Below, piece by piece: positions 24,202 to 33,256 of a stretch of DNA of 64,000 bases. The stretch is from Nocardia pseudobrasiliensis NBRC 108224 (GTDB taxonomy: Bacteria; Actinomycetota; Actinomycetes; Mycobacteriales; Mycobacteriaceae). Both the position numbers and the translations under genes were made by a program. The notes under the pieces are model-generated. The model searched no databases. It saw nothing but the letters and a program-made list of their open reading frames with translations, and was not told where the DNA came from. Each line of letters starts with the position of its first letter. Positions within the stretch are counted from its first letter, which is position 1. Where the stretch lies: NCBI RefSeq assembly GCF_001613105.1, contig NZ_BDBS01000031.1, forward strand, positions 103,722 through 167,721, given 5' to 3'.

Positions 24202-27200
24202 TCAGGCCACGATCGTGCGCAGGCGCGAACCCGTGGGCTGGCGAATCACGTGCAGGCGGCTGGGGATTCGTTGGCGCATCTCGTCCACATGGGAGACGAC
24301 GCCGACGACCCGGCCGCCCGAGCGCAGTTCGTCGAGGACGCCCATGACCGCGTCCAGGGTGTCGGCGTCGAGGCTGCCGAAGCCCTCGTCGATGAACAGG
24401 GTGTCGAGGACCAGGCCGCCGGATTCGGCGGCCACCACATCGGCCAAGCCCAGGGCCAGGGCCAGCGAGGCCATGAAGGTCTCACCGCCGGAGAGGGTTT
24501 TGGCGGGGCGGACGGCGCCGGTGTAGTCGTCGCGGATGTCCAAGCCCAGGCCGCCGCGGCGACCCCGGGGGCCCGCGGCGTCGGAGTGTACGAATTCGTA
24601 ACGGCCGCCGGACATTCGGCGCAGGCGAACCGAACCGGCCAGGGCCACCTCTTCCAGGCGGGCGGCCAGGACGTAGGAGCGCAGCGACATCTTGCGATTG
24701 TTCGCGCCGCGACCGGCGACCACATCGGCCAGTTCGGCCAGTTCCTCGTGGGCGCTCTGGGCGGGGGCGATATGGTCCACCGCGGCCCAGAGCTGGCCGC
24801 CCAGTTCCTCCAGCTGCGCGACTCGGCGGGTGGCTTCGGCGTGGGCGGCCACCGCGGCGTCCAGGCGGGTACGGGACTGGGCGACAAGGGATTCCACGGT
24901 ATCGAGGTCGCCGGGTTCCGAGGTCGCGGCGGTCTGGATATCCGGTTCGGCCAGGACCGCCTCGGCATGGGCGCGAGTGCGGTCGGCGGCGGTTAGTTCG
25001 GCGTCGATCTCGGCCTGCTGCTGCGGTGTGCGGGTGGCGGCGTCGACCACCTTCGCGTAGGTGGCCAGGGCGGCGTAGTCCGGTTCCGAAGCGCCCTCGG
25101 CCACAACCGTTTCCGCGTCGACGACCAGCCCGGCCGAGCGGGCGGATACCTCGACGCGGCGCGCTGCGGCGGTGAGATGCTCTCGGGCCGAGGCAGTTTC
25201 GGTGCGCGCGGCGCGCAGGGCGGTGGCGTCGGCGATGAGGGCGTCCAGGCGGGCGCGGCGGCGCTCCACGGTGCCGTCGGCGCCCGCGGCGATCCGCAGG
25301 CGGTCGGTGACCTCGGCGAGGCGACGATCGGCGGCCAGAATGCGTTCGGCGACCGCGCTGGCGTGGCTCTGCGCCTCGCGCAGTTCCTCCTGCAGGCCGG
25401 TGTCCTCGGTACGCAGGCGCGCCAATTCGACGGTCAGATCGTCGTGGCGGGTCGCGCTCGTGCTCGCGGATTCGTAACGCGCGGTGACGGTGTTCAGGGC
25501 GGCGGTCAATTCGGCCTTGTCGCCGTCGCCGCCGCGCTCGACGAGGATCTCGATCCGGCGTTGCAGGTCGGTGAGCTGGGCCAGCGCGCGATCGCGGGCG
25601 GTCTCGGCGAGGCGTTCGGCCGCGACCGCGCGCTCCTCGTCATCCTTCGAGGCCGCCGCGGCGACCGCCCGGGCCGGGGCCGGATGCTCGGTCGATCCGC
25701 AGACGCCGCACGGATCACCCTCGACCAGCGCGCCCGCCAATTCCGCTGCCATACCGGCCAATCGGCGCTCGCGAATATCGAGGGTGCGCTCACGGGCGTC
25801 GTTGTGCGCCGCGCGGGCGGATTCGTGCGCGGCCTCGGCGCGTGCCGAATCCTGGCGCACCCGCACCAATTCCACCGCGGCCGTGGCGGCGGCGCGCAAC
25901 CGCTCGCAATCGGCGGCCAGCCCGGGAAGTTCGGCGACCGCATCGGCGGCCTCCCGCAGGCGAACCTCAGCGGATCGAATGGCATCGGGCAACTGCGCCC
26001 GCCGAGCGGAAACCTTGGCGATCCGCTCGGTAAGACGCCCCTGCTCCTTACGCATCTCCGCCAGTTCGGCGGCCAGACGACGGGAGGAGTCGGCGTCGAT
26101 TCGCACCTCGTCCAACGCGCCCACCTGGGCGGTCCAACGTTGGATCGCGGTATCGATGCCGTTCGTCGCGTCGGACGGCCCGGCCGGCTGCGCACCCCCG
26201 CCGACAGAAAAAATACCCTGCGGTTCAGCGGCATTCGTCGTAGGCGCGAGACCCGGCCGCGATTGGGCCGTTGCGCCGGTATCGGCCACCGTGCGAAGCG
26301 GACGATTGTCGGCCACGGGACGCGTCGCGCGGCCGTCCTCGGCCGGCCGCTCAGGGGCATTCGACGTGGATGTGATACCCGGCTGCGGCTGGGCGGTTGT
26401 GTTGGCATCGGCCACCGCGCGAAGCGGGCGGTTGTCGGCCGGCCGGTCCAGCGGGACGAGAGCGAACAGGCCAGGCTCGGCATCGTCGCTGCAAGGTTCG
26501 GCGAGTTCGATGGTGAAGAGTCCGGGCTCGGCATTGGCATCGGCCGCGCCCTGCGAGTTGCCGGGTATCGAAAGCTCCTCGGGGGCGGCGGCTTCGGGCC
26601 GCTCACTCGTCTCGTCTGGCTCGACTACTTCGAAAGGCGCTGCCGTATCTCCCGATTCGCCTCGATCAGCCGCGTCGGCATGCCCGTAACCAGCCGCCGA
26701 ACCGTCCTGCCGCGCGGTGTCGGCCGCGAGTGGCGGGATGGCTCGCAGTTCCTCGGCTCGGTTCGTATCGGACAGCTCGGTGTTGGCCAGATCCGTTGCG
26801 GCCCAGTATGTTCCCGACAGTTCGGCACTCGCCGGTTCGAGTAGACGGTCGGCGAGGCGTTCGGCCAGGCCGTGGGTTTCGTCGGCTCGGCGGCGAACCG
26901 TGACGGCCGCGTTGCGTGCCTCGGCCAGGCTGTCCGCGACCGGTTCGGCGCGACGCGCCCGGTCGAGTTCGGTGCGGCGGCGGGCGCGCTGGTCGGCGGT
27001 GGCGGTGAATTCGGCGAGCTGCGCGCGGGCCGTGGCCAATCGCCGATGCAGGTCGTGCAATCGGCGCTGGTGTTCGGCGGTGGTGTGCGCCTGGGCCGAA
27101 TCCCGCTGGCAGCGTTGGAGTTCCGCGGTGGTCTCGGTGAGGTGCGTGCGCGCGTCGGCGAGCAGTCGCTGCGACCATTCCACGGCCTCCAGCGGACCGA

Positions 27201-27879
27201 CGGCCTCGGTCGGGCCGACCCCGCCCGCCAGGCCGACCTGCGCGGTCAGGCGGTCGATATTCTGACGCTGGATCTCCAATTCCGCGGCGCTGTCGCGGCG
27301 GCGCTGGGCCAGCCACTGCTCGGCGACGCCGAAACGCTCGGTGTCGAAAAGCTTTTCCAGCAGTCTCTCGCGATCCTCGTTGTCCGCCCGCAGAAATCGC
27401 GCGAAATCGCCCTGCGGCAGCAGCACCACCTGGAAGAACTGATCGGCGCTCATGCCGAGCAGTCGAACCACCTCATCGCCGATATCCGGTATGCGAGAGA
27501 GGTTCTGGCCCCGTCCGTCCAGCCACTCGAGGGTGGCCGCGGCCTGTTCGGTCCGATATCCGGTCCCCCGCTTCTTGGGCCGCTCGAACTCCGGCGACCG
27601 GATCAACCGCAGGCGCCGCCCGCCCAGCGTCGCCTCCAGCAGCACCCGCGGCGGCGTCTGCGGATCGGCGTGATCGGAGTGCAGCCGCTTACTCTCCCCG
27701 CGCGCCCCGGGCACCCGCCCGTAGAGCGCGAAGGCGATGGCGTCGAGCACCGTCGTCTTACCGGCCCCGGTCTGCCCGTGCAGCAGAAACAGCCCGTCGG
27801 CCCCCAATTCGTCGAAATCGACCACCGCGGTTTCGGCGAACGGGCCGAAGGCGGTGACCTCCAGGCGATGCAGCCTCAT
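24202..27879 (-). CDS. sbcC: Exonuclease SbcC (SMC-like ATPase), unusually long
   Basis: The ATPase subunit of the SbcCD nuclease that cleaves hairpins and blocked ends. Walker A is GQTGAGKTTVLDA near the N-terminus; the zinc hook is DPCGVCGSTEHP near residue 720; the ABC signature LSGGETFMASLALALG and Walker B LDTLFIDEGFGSLD are at the C-terminus. It is 1225 aa, some 200 longer than I expect. The excess is a low-complexity Ala/Pro/Asp/Glu insert at about 346-576 in the first coiled-coil arm, with an internal 42-residue duplication. ATG 27879 overlaps the sbcD stop. Confidence 0.93.
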   Translation of the reverse strand: MRLHRLEVTAFGPFAETAVVDFDELGADGLFLLHGQTGAGKTTVLDAIAFALYGRVPGARGESKRLHSDHADPQTPPRVLLEATLGGRRLRLIRSPEFERPKKRGTGYRTEQAAATLEWLDGRGQNLSRIPDIGDEVVRLLGMSADQFFQVVLLPQGDFARFLRADNEDRERLLEKLFDTERFGVAEQWLAQRRRDSAAELEIQRQNIDRLTAQVGLAGGVGPTEAVGPLEAVEWSQRLLADARTHLTETTAELQRCQRDSAQAHTTAEHQRRLHDLHRRLATARAQLAEFTATADQRARRRTELDRARRAEPVADSLAEARNAAVTVRRRADETHGLAERLADRLLEPASAELSGTYWAATDLANTELSDTNRAEELRAIPPLAADTARQDGSAAGYGHADAADRGESGDTAAPFEVVEPDETSERPEAAAPEELSIPGNSQGAADANAEPGLFTIELAEPCSDDAEPGLFALVPLDRPADNRPLRAVADANTTAQPQPGITSTSNAPERPAEDGRATRPVADNRPLRTVADTGATAQSRPGLAPTTNAAEPQGIFSVGGGAQPAGPSDATNGIDTAIQRWTAQVGALDEVRIDADSSRRLAAELAEMRKEQGRLTERIAKVSARRAQLPDAIRSAEVRLREAADAVAELPGLAADCERLRAAATAAVELVRVRQDSARAEAAHESARAAHNDARERTLDIRERRLAGMAAELAGALVEGDPCGVCGSTEHPAPARAVAAAASKDDEERAVAAERLAETARDRALAQLTDLQRRIEILVERGGDGDKAELTAALNTVTARYESASTSATRHDDLTVELARLRTEDTGLQEELREAQSHASAVAERILAADRRLAEVTDRLRIAAGADGTVERRRARLDALIADATALRAARTETASAREHLTAAARRVEVSARSAGLVVDAETVVAEGASEPDYAALATYAKVVDAATRTPQQQAEIDAELTAADRTRAHAEAVLAEPDIQTAATSEPGDLDTVESLVAQSRTRLDAAVAAHAEATRRVAQLEELGGQLWAAVDHIAPAQSAHEELAELADVVAGRGANNRKMSLRSYVLAARLEEVALAGSVRLRRMSGGRYEFVHSDAAGPRGRRGGLGLDIRDDYTGAVRPAKTLSGGETFMASLALALGLADVVAAESGGLVLDTLFIDEGFGSLDADTLDAVMGVLDELRSGGRVVGVVSHVDEMRQRIPSRLHVIRQPTGSRLRTIVA
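26150..26840 (-). repeat. Low-complexity insert with 42-residue duplication inside sbcC
   Basis: In protein terms, DNRPLRAVADANTTAQPQPG and DNRPLRTVADTGATAQSRPG begin two copies 42 residues apart, and AEPGLF also occurs twice just before. The segment is Pro/Ala/Asp/Glu-rich and interrupts what should be a continuous heptad-repeat coiled coil. Frame is kept throughout. Confidence 0.75.
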
Positions 27880-29042
27880 GCGGTGAGCTCGTCCGGCCGG
27901 AGGACGGCTTCGGTGTGGGCGGTCGACGCCGCGAGCGCACGTTCGACCCATTGCATCTCACTCGCCGACGGCTCTCCGCGAACATCGGTCAGGAAGCTGT
28001 GGGCGACCTCGGTGTCGCGGCGACCGTGCACGCGCTCACGGTAGCGCAATTCCGGATTGCCTTCGGGGCGTGACCATTCCACGTGGACCGCATGCGGAAA
28101 GCGGGTCCGCAGACGGCGCAGGGCGTCGACGGGACGGGCGTGGTCGGTGAGGGTGGCCGAGACGTAGTGGTCCTCGCAGTCGGCATGGGCCGGGTCGGCG
28201 AGCAACTCGTCCAGGGGGCCGGTGAGTTGGGCCAGGCCGCGCACCCGGGGCAGATCGCGCCGCTCGACCGCGGTGAGACCGTCGGCCCCGAGGTCGAGCA
28301 GCCAGACCGCCTTGCTGTGCGAACGTTCGGCGAAGGAGTACGGCAGCGGGGAGCCGGAGTAGCGGATGGACTCGGTCAGGGTCTGGGGCGAATGCAGATG
28401 CCCGAGCGCCACATAGTCGATGCCGTCGAAGGCGCCCGCGGGGACCGTCTCCACCCCGCCGACCGAGATCGAGCGCTCCGAGCCGGTGGCCTCGCCGCCC
28501 ACCACGAAGGCATGCGCCAGCACGACCGAGCGCGGATTGCCGCGTCGGGCGAGGTCGGCGCGGATCCGGGCCATCGCGGCATCGAGGATTTCGGCGTGCG
28601 AGCGGGCCTGCGGCACATCGAGTTCGACGCGGGTGATCTCCGGTTCCAGATACGGGATGCCGTAGCAGGCGATCTCGCCGTATGCGTCGGACAGCATTAC
28701 CGGCCGGTCGGTATCGGCGACGGTGGTGCGCAGATGCAGGCCACCGGCCGCGGCGAAACTGCCCAGCGCACCGAGCCTGGTCGGCGAGTCGTGATTACCC
28801 GACGTGGCGACGATCACCGCGCCCGCGGCGCGAATCGCCTCGAAACCCCTGTTGCACACCGCGATCGCGTCGGCGCTCGGAATCGACCGGTCGTACACAT
28901 CACCCGGCAGCAGTACGACCTCGACCCCCTCGGCCGCAACGACCTCGGCGATCAGCTCCAGCGAACGCGCCTGGTCGGCAAGCAGATCGACACCGTGGAA
29001 GGTGCGGCCGATATGCCAGTCCGAGGTGTGCAGCATCCGCAT
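27876..29042 (-). CDS. sbcD: Exonuclease SbcD (Mre11-like nuclease)
   Basis: The calcineurin-type metallophosphoesterase subunit of SbcCD, 388 aa. All five phosphoesterase motifs are visible: TSDWHIGR, GDVYDRSIPS, SGNHDSPTRLG, VLAHAFVVGG and ALGHLHSPQ, giving the two-Mn2+ site. The C-terminal capping domain binds SbcC. It is the first gene of a two-gene operon, overlapping sbcC by four bases. The start is ATGCGGATG; the second ATG is also possible. Confidence 0.95.
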   Translation of the reverse strand: MRMLHTSDWHIGRTFHGVDLLADQARSLELIAEVVAAEGVEVVLLPGDVYDRSIPSADAIAVCNRGFEAIRAAGAVIVATSGNHDSPTRLGALGSFAAAGGLHLRTTVADTDRPVMLSDAYGEIACYGIPYLEPEITRVELDVPQARSHAEILDAAMARIRADLARRGNPRSVVLAHAFVVGGEATGSERSISVGGVETVPAGAFDGIDYVALGHLHSPQTLTESIRYSGSPLPYSFAERSHSKAVWLLDLGADGLTAVERRDLPRVRGLAQLTGPLDELLADPAHADCEDHYVSATLTDHARPVDALRRLRTRFPHAVHVEWSRPEGNPELRYRERVHGRRDTEVAHSFLTDVRGEPSASEMQWVERALAASTAHTEAVLRPDELTA

Positions 29043-29156
29043 GCCGCGAAACCGTAGGCCATCGCACCGACAGAATCGAAACCGCCTGGCCGCGCGTGGC
29101 GCAGAAACGCCACGGTTGCGCCGACTTGTCGGTGGTATCGGGCACTATCTGCTTCC

Positions 29157-30293
29157 ATGACCGCACCGATGCTGTTCGCGCTGCTGTTGGTGTTCTGTGC
29201 CGGATTCGGACTCGGCTGGCTGGGCCATACCGCGCGGGCGGGGCAACGCGCGATCACGGCCGAGGCCCGGCTGGCGGCACTGCACGACAACGAGCGGCTG
29301 CTGCGCCAATCGCTGAGCGCGGCGAGTGAGGATGCGGCACGGCGCAATTCCCATGCGATCGGGACGCTGGTGGAGCCGCTGCGTGATGCCGTCGGCGCGT
29401 TGGAGCAGCACATCCGCCAGGTCGAGCACAGTCGCATCAACGCCTATTCCGGCCTGCGCGAACAGGTCGCGGGCATGCAGCGGGTATCGCATCAGCTGTC
29501 CACCCAGACCGGACAGCTGGTATCGGCGCTGCGGGCGCCGCAGGTCCGCGGGCGGTGGGGTGAGATCCAATTGGAGCGCGTGGTGGAACTGGCCGGGATG
29601 TCGCGGCACTGCGATTTCGACACCCAGGTCAGCGCCGCCGGACGCGATGGCGGGGTGCGCCCGGATCTGGTGGTGCGCCTGGCCGGTGGACGCCAGATCG
29701 TGGTCGACGCCAAGGTGCCGCTCACCGCGTATCTGGACGCCGGTGGCGAGAGCGATCCGCGGCTGCGCACCGAACATCTGACCCGCCACGCCAAACATCT
29801 ACGCGCCCACGTGGATCAGCTGGCGGACAAGGCCTACTGGGTGGCCTTCGATCCGTCGCCGGAATTCGTGGTGCTGTTCGTCCCCGGTGATCCGTTCCTG
29901 GACGCCGCGCTCACCGCCGATGCGGGTTTGCTGGAATATGCCTTCGGCCGGAACGTGATCTTGGCGACGCCGACCACCCTGATCGCATTGCTGCGCACCG
30001 TCGCATACGGCTGGCGGCAGGAGGCGCTGTCCCGCGATGTCGCAACCATTCAGCAATTGGGCCGCGAACTGTATACGCGGCTGAGCACGACCGGCACGCA
30101 TCTGGATCGGCTGGGCGCTCAGCTGGGTAAATCGGTCGAGGCGTTCAATCAGACGGTCGCCACGGTGGAGTCGAGGGTCATGGTCACCGCGCGGCGGCTG
30201 CACGAGTTGGAGATCGGCGATCGCGATGTGCCCGAGATCCGCCGGGTGGACGCGTGGCCGCGGGCCGTGGGAGGCGCCGACACCAGCGACTGA
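29157..30293 (+). CDS. rmuC: DNA recombination protein RmuC
   Basis: A RmuC family protein (378 aa) that limits inversion between short inverted repeats. Residues 1-22 form a membrane anchor (PMLFALLLVFCAGFGLGWLG), a coiled coil follows to about 120, and the PF02646 nuclease-like core contains VRGRWGEIQLERVVELAGM, RPDLVVRLAGGRQIVVDAKV and PEFVVLFVPGDPFLDAAL. The Asp-x-Lys in VVDAKV is the expected catalytic pair. Divergent from sbcDC, which makes this a small recombination-repair neighbourhood. Confidence 0.93.
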   Translation: MTAPMLFALLLVFCAGFGLGWLGHTARAGQRAITAEARLAALHDNERLLRQSLSAASEDAARRNSHAIGTLVEPLRDAVGALEQHIRQVEHSRINAYSGLREQVAGMQRVSHQLSTQTGQLVSALRAPQVRGRWGEIQLERVVELAGMSRHCDFDTQVSAAGRDGGVRPDLVVRLAGGRQIVVDAKVPLTAYLDAGGESDPRLRTEHLTRHAKHLRAHVDQLADKAYWVAFDPSPEFVVLFVPGDPFLDAALTADAGLLEYAFGRNVILATPTTLIALLRTVAYGWRQEALSRDVATIQQLGRELYTRLSTTGTHLDRLGAQLGKSVEAFNQTVATVESRVMVTARRLHELEIGDRDVPEIRRVDAWPRAVGGADTSD

Positions 30294-30342
30294 CCTGCCC
30301 ATCCGCCCGGCCTCGGTACACGGTTCGGTCGCTACAGATAGT

Positions 30343-31170
30343 GTGCTTTACGTGGCAGCTATCCAACGCGACCGATCCGAGGTGCTCGCATCGCACCGAT
30401 CGATCATCCCGTCGGTGCCCGGCGTCCCGGCCGGTGCGGCGGTTTTGATCGCGGTGGCGTGCACGTTCATCGGATTCTTCATCGATGCCGGAGGCAGCGG
30501 CCAGCAGCTGACGCATGTATTCGCTGCCTGTTACATCATCGGATGTGTGCTGGCGGCGCTCGTGGTGCGCTATCGCGGCCTGTTCACCGCGATGGTGACG
30601 CCGCCCTTATTGCTGTTCGTCGCGGTGCCCCTGGCCTATCAGCAGCTGACGGGCCACAGTTCGACCTCGCTCAAGGACATCCTGTTCAATCTGGCCATCC
30701 CGCTGGTGAATCGGTTCCCCCTGATGGCCATCGCGACGGTGCTGGTGCTGGCGATCGGCGGCGCGCGGGTGTTCCTGCAGCGGCAGGATCCCGGACCGCG
30801 CAAGGGCGGTGATCGTTCCCGCAAGGGCGATTCGCGCGGCCCGCGGCCGTCCGCCGGTAATCGTGCGCGTCGCGGCCTGTCCTCGTCGGCCTCCGAAACC
30901 ACTCGTCGCCGTGGCCGTTCCGAGTCGCCGGCCGCGGGCAAGGCCGATCCCGAGGGCGGATCGCGGACCGCGCGTAGAACCACCGGAAAGGTCGCCGAAC
31001 GCCCGCCGCGGGTCTCCCCCGGCTCCGGCTATCCCCGCGGCTCCGAGCGCGCCGCCGCGGGCGATTCCGCGCCGCGCCGCAATCGCGCGGCCTACGGCGG
31101 CGATGTGCCCCCGCATCCGCGTCCCAATGTCCGCTACCGCGAACGGGATTCGGGTCGTATCGATCGCTGA
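30343..31170 (+). CDS. DUF6542 membrane protein with basic C-terminal tail
   Basis: About 275 aa. The DUF6542 core (residues about 20-150) has four hydrophobic spans: GAAVLIAVACTFIGFFIDAG, AACYIIGCVLAALVV, VTPPLLLFVAVPLAYQQL and FPLMAIATVLVLAIGGARVF. The rest is a disordered, Arg/Ser/Pro-rich cytoplasmic tail. Function unknown; mycobacterial relatives sit at the same place beside ispH (Rv1111c by synteny). I choose GTG 30343; GTG 30352 is equally possible, and a CTACAGATAG -10-like box just upstream suggests a very short leader. Confidence 0.85.
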   Translation: MLYVAAIQRDRSEVLASHRSIIPSVPGVPAGAAVLIAVACTFIGFFIDAGGSGQQLTHVFAACYIIGCVLAALVVRYRGLFTAMVTPPLLLFVAVPLAYQQLTGHSSTSLKDILFNLAIPLVNRFPLMAIATVLVLAIGGARVFLQRQDPGPRKGGDRSRKGDSRGPRPSAGNRARRGLSSSASETTRRRGRSESPAAGKADPEGGSRTARRTTGKVAERPPRVSPGSGYPRGSERAAAGDSAPRRNRAAYGGDVPPHPRPNVRYRERDSGRIDR

Positions 31171-31329
31171 CGCACCGCACCGGCACTGCCCGCCGGGCGG
31201 TACGCCGCGCCGGGTGCGCCCCTCTTCCCACACCCGGTCAACGGTGCCGTTCGGCCCACCGACGCGCGACACCGTCCCCACACGTGGTTACATCGTGGTA
31301 AACCGAAAGCCGTTACAGAACGCCCGGTT

Positions 31330-32334
31330 TCAGTGGCGGGCGGCGCGCAGTTCGCGGGGCAGGGAGAAGACGAGGGTTTCGTTGGCCGTGGTGACCGGCT
31401 GGACGTCGGCGTAGCCGTATTCGGCCAGCAGGTCCAGTACGCCGCGAACCAGGATCTCGGGAACCGAGGCGCCGGAGGTGACGCCGACCGTCCGAACGTC
31501 CTCGAACCACGCGGGCTCGATCTCACGGGCGAAGTCGACCAGATACGACGCCTTGGCGCCCGCGCCCAGGGCCACCTCGACGAGTCGCTTCGAATTGGAG
31601 GAGTTGCGGGAGCCGACCACGATGACCAGATCACAGGCCGGGGCCATCGCCTTGACCGCGGTCTGGCGGTTGGAGGTGGCGTAGCAGATGTCGTCGCTCG
31701 GCGGATCCTGCAGCTTCGGGAAGCGTTCGCGCAGCCGCTGCACGGTTTCCATGGTCTCGTCGACCGACAGGGTGGTCTGGGAGAGCCAGATCACCTTGTT
31801 CTCGTCGCGAACGGTGACGGCCTCGACCGACTCCGGACCGTCGACCAGCTGCACGTGATCGGGGGCCTCGCCCGCGGTGCCCTCGACCTCCTCGTGGCCC
31901 TCGTGGCCGATGAGCAGGATGTCGTAATCGTCGCGGGCGAAGCGCTTGGCCTCCTGATGCACCTTGGTCACCAGGGGGCAGGTGGCATCGATGGTGTGCA
32001 GATTGCGGGCGGCGGCGGCCTCATGCACCGCGGGCGAGACCCCGTGCGCGGAGAACACCACGACCGCGCCCGCGGGCACCTCGTCGGTTTCGTCGACGAA
32101 TACCACCCCGCGCTCGCGCAGCGTCTCCACGACGTGGCGGTTGTGCACGATCTCCTTGCGCACGTAGACCGGGGCCCCGTGCTTTTCCAGCGTGCGCTCC
32201 ACGGTCTCCACCGCGCGGTCCACGCCGGCACAGTAACCGCGGGGCTCGGCGAGCAGCACGCGCTTCGTGGCACCGGTCACAGCGGACTCGGCCGACCGCG
32301 CGATTCCGACGTTCAAGGGGATAGCCGACGACAT
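31330..32334 (-). CDS. ispH: 4-hydroxy-3-methylbut-2-enyl diphosphate reductase IspH
   Basis: The last enzyme of the MEP isoprenoid pathway, producing IPP and DMAPP with a [4Fe-4S] cluster. The three ligand cysteines are in GYCAGVDRAV, DATCPLVTKVH and ICYATSNRQTA. Substrate-binding His residues appear in IVHNRHVVETL and FSAHGVSP, and TSGASVPEIL closes the site. ATG 32334 gives 334 aa, the normal actinobacterial length; the frame upstream is not coding-like. Divergent from the lipid-droplet protein gene, as in mycobacteria. Confidence 0.96.
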   Translation of the reverse strand: MSSAIPLNVGIARSAESAVTGATKRVLLAEPRGYCAGVDRAVETVERTLEKHGAPVYVRKEIVHNRHVVETLRERGVVFVDETDEVPAGAVVVFSAHGVSPAVHEAAAARNLHTIDATCPLVTKVHQEAKRFARDDYDILLIGHEGHEEVEGTAGEAPDHVQLVDGPESVEAVTVRDENKVIWLSQTTLSVDETMETVQRLRERFPKLQDPPSDDICYATSNRQTAVKAMAPACDLVIVVGSRNSSNSKRLVEVALGAGAKASYLVDFAREIEPAWFEDVRTVGVTSGASVPEILVRGVLDLLAEYGYADVQPVTTANETLVFSLPRELRAARH

Positions 32335-32572
32335 GGCCCCCAGCTTACGTGCACCTGCGCGCTCGGCCATGTCGAGCGTGACGAGCCCCGCAGGACACGC
32401 CGGGCACCGGCACACTGCCCGAGCCGGTCCATATATCCTCGACAAACCGAACAACGGATTTCCCGAACGACCTGAGGGGCGCCTGACTCGTATGGCCGGA
32501 AACGCGACGCGGCGAGCCGGGAACGCATATCTTCCTCTTTGCATCGCACCGGCTTTCGGGCAGGCTGACAGC

Positions 32573-33256
32573 ATGTTCCGCCCTCCGTTCATTGCCCGGG
32601 TCGCCGCCGGAGCCGCTGTTTACGCGATTGAGGAAACTCGTCGGCTACCCACCGCCGCAATCAATTTCCCGATCACCGCCATCAGCCAGCTGCTGCAGAC
32701 GACCATGCATGCGCAACAGTTCGTGACCAGCCTCGCCCTCAAGGGCGACGAGGTATTCGACCGACTGGCCAATCGCCCCGTCGAACAGCCGGAATGGGCC
32801 ACATTCGACGAAGACGACGCCGACGAGCAAACCTTCAGCTCCGCCCCGACGTCGACCCGGGTGAGCCGTTTCGATCTGTACGACGAGCCCGAACCCGGGT
32901 CGGTGGAAAGCACCTTCACCGCCCCGCAGCCGCCGGTCGTGGAAAACGAATCCCCCGCCCCGCGACCACTCGCGCCGGAAAGCGACTTCACCGCCCCGCA
33001 GCCGGTGGAGGAGCCCGAGGAAACCGCCGCTCCCGCAAAATCTTCGGGTAACGGCAAGTCCGAGCGCGTCGTCGAGCCCGAGGTCGCGGTGCGCTACGAC
33101 TACGCCACCATGACCCTGGCCCAGCTGCGCGCGCGACTGCGCGTGCTCAGCCTCGACGACCTCGCCGCCCTGCTCGATTACGAGCTGAAGACCCGGGACC
33201 GGGCCCCGTTCGTGACCATGCTGACGAATCGGATCGCCACAGTGCAGGCCAAGTGA
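32573..33256 (+). CDS. Lipid droplet-associated protein (Rv1109c-like)
   Basis: A 227-aa protein. The N-terminus (FRPPFIARVAAGAAVYAIEE, AINFPITAISQLLQTTMHAQ) is the amphipathic part that defines the lipid-droplet-associated group of Mycobacteriales. The middle is Pro/Glu-rich and disordered, with duplicated STFTAPQP and DFTAPQP pieces. The C-terminus (YDYATMTLAQLRARLRVLSL, then DLAALLDYELKTRDRAPFVT) matches a SAP/LEM-like helical domain. It overlaps xseA by GTGA, so it is translationally coupled to exonuclease VII. Confidence 0.85.
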   Translation: MFRPPFIARVAAGAAVYAIEETRRLPTAAINFPITAISQLLQTTMHAQQFVTSLALKGDEVFDRLANRPVEQPEWATFDEDDADEQTFSSAPTSTRVSRFDLYDEPEPGSVESTFTAPQPPVVENESPAPRPLAPESDFTAPQPVEEPEETAAPAKSSGNGKSERVVEPEVAVRYDYATMTLAQLRARLRVLSLDDLAALLDYELKTRDRAPFVTMLTNRIATVQAK

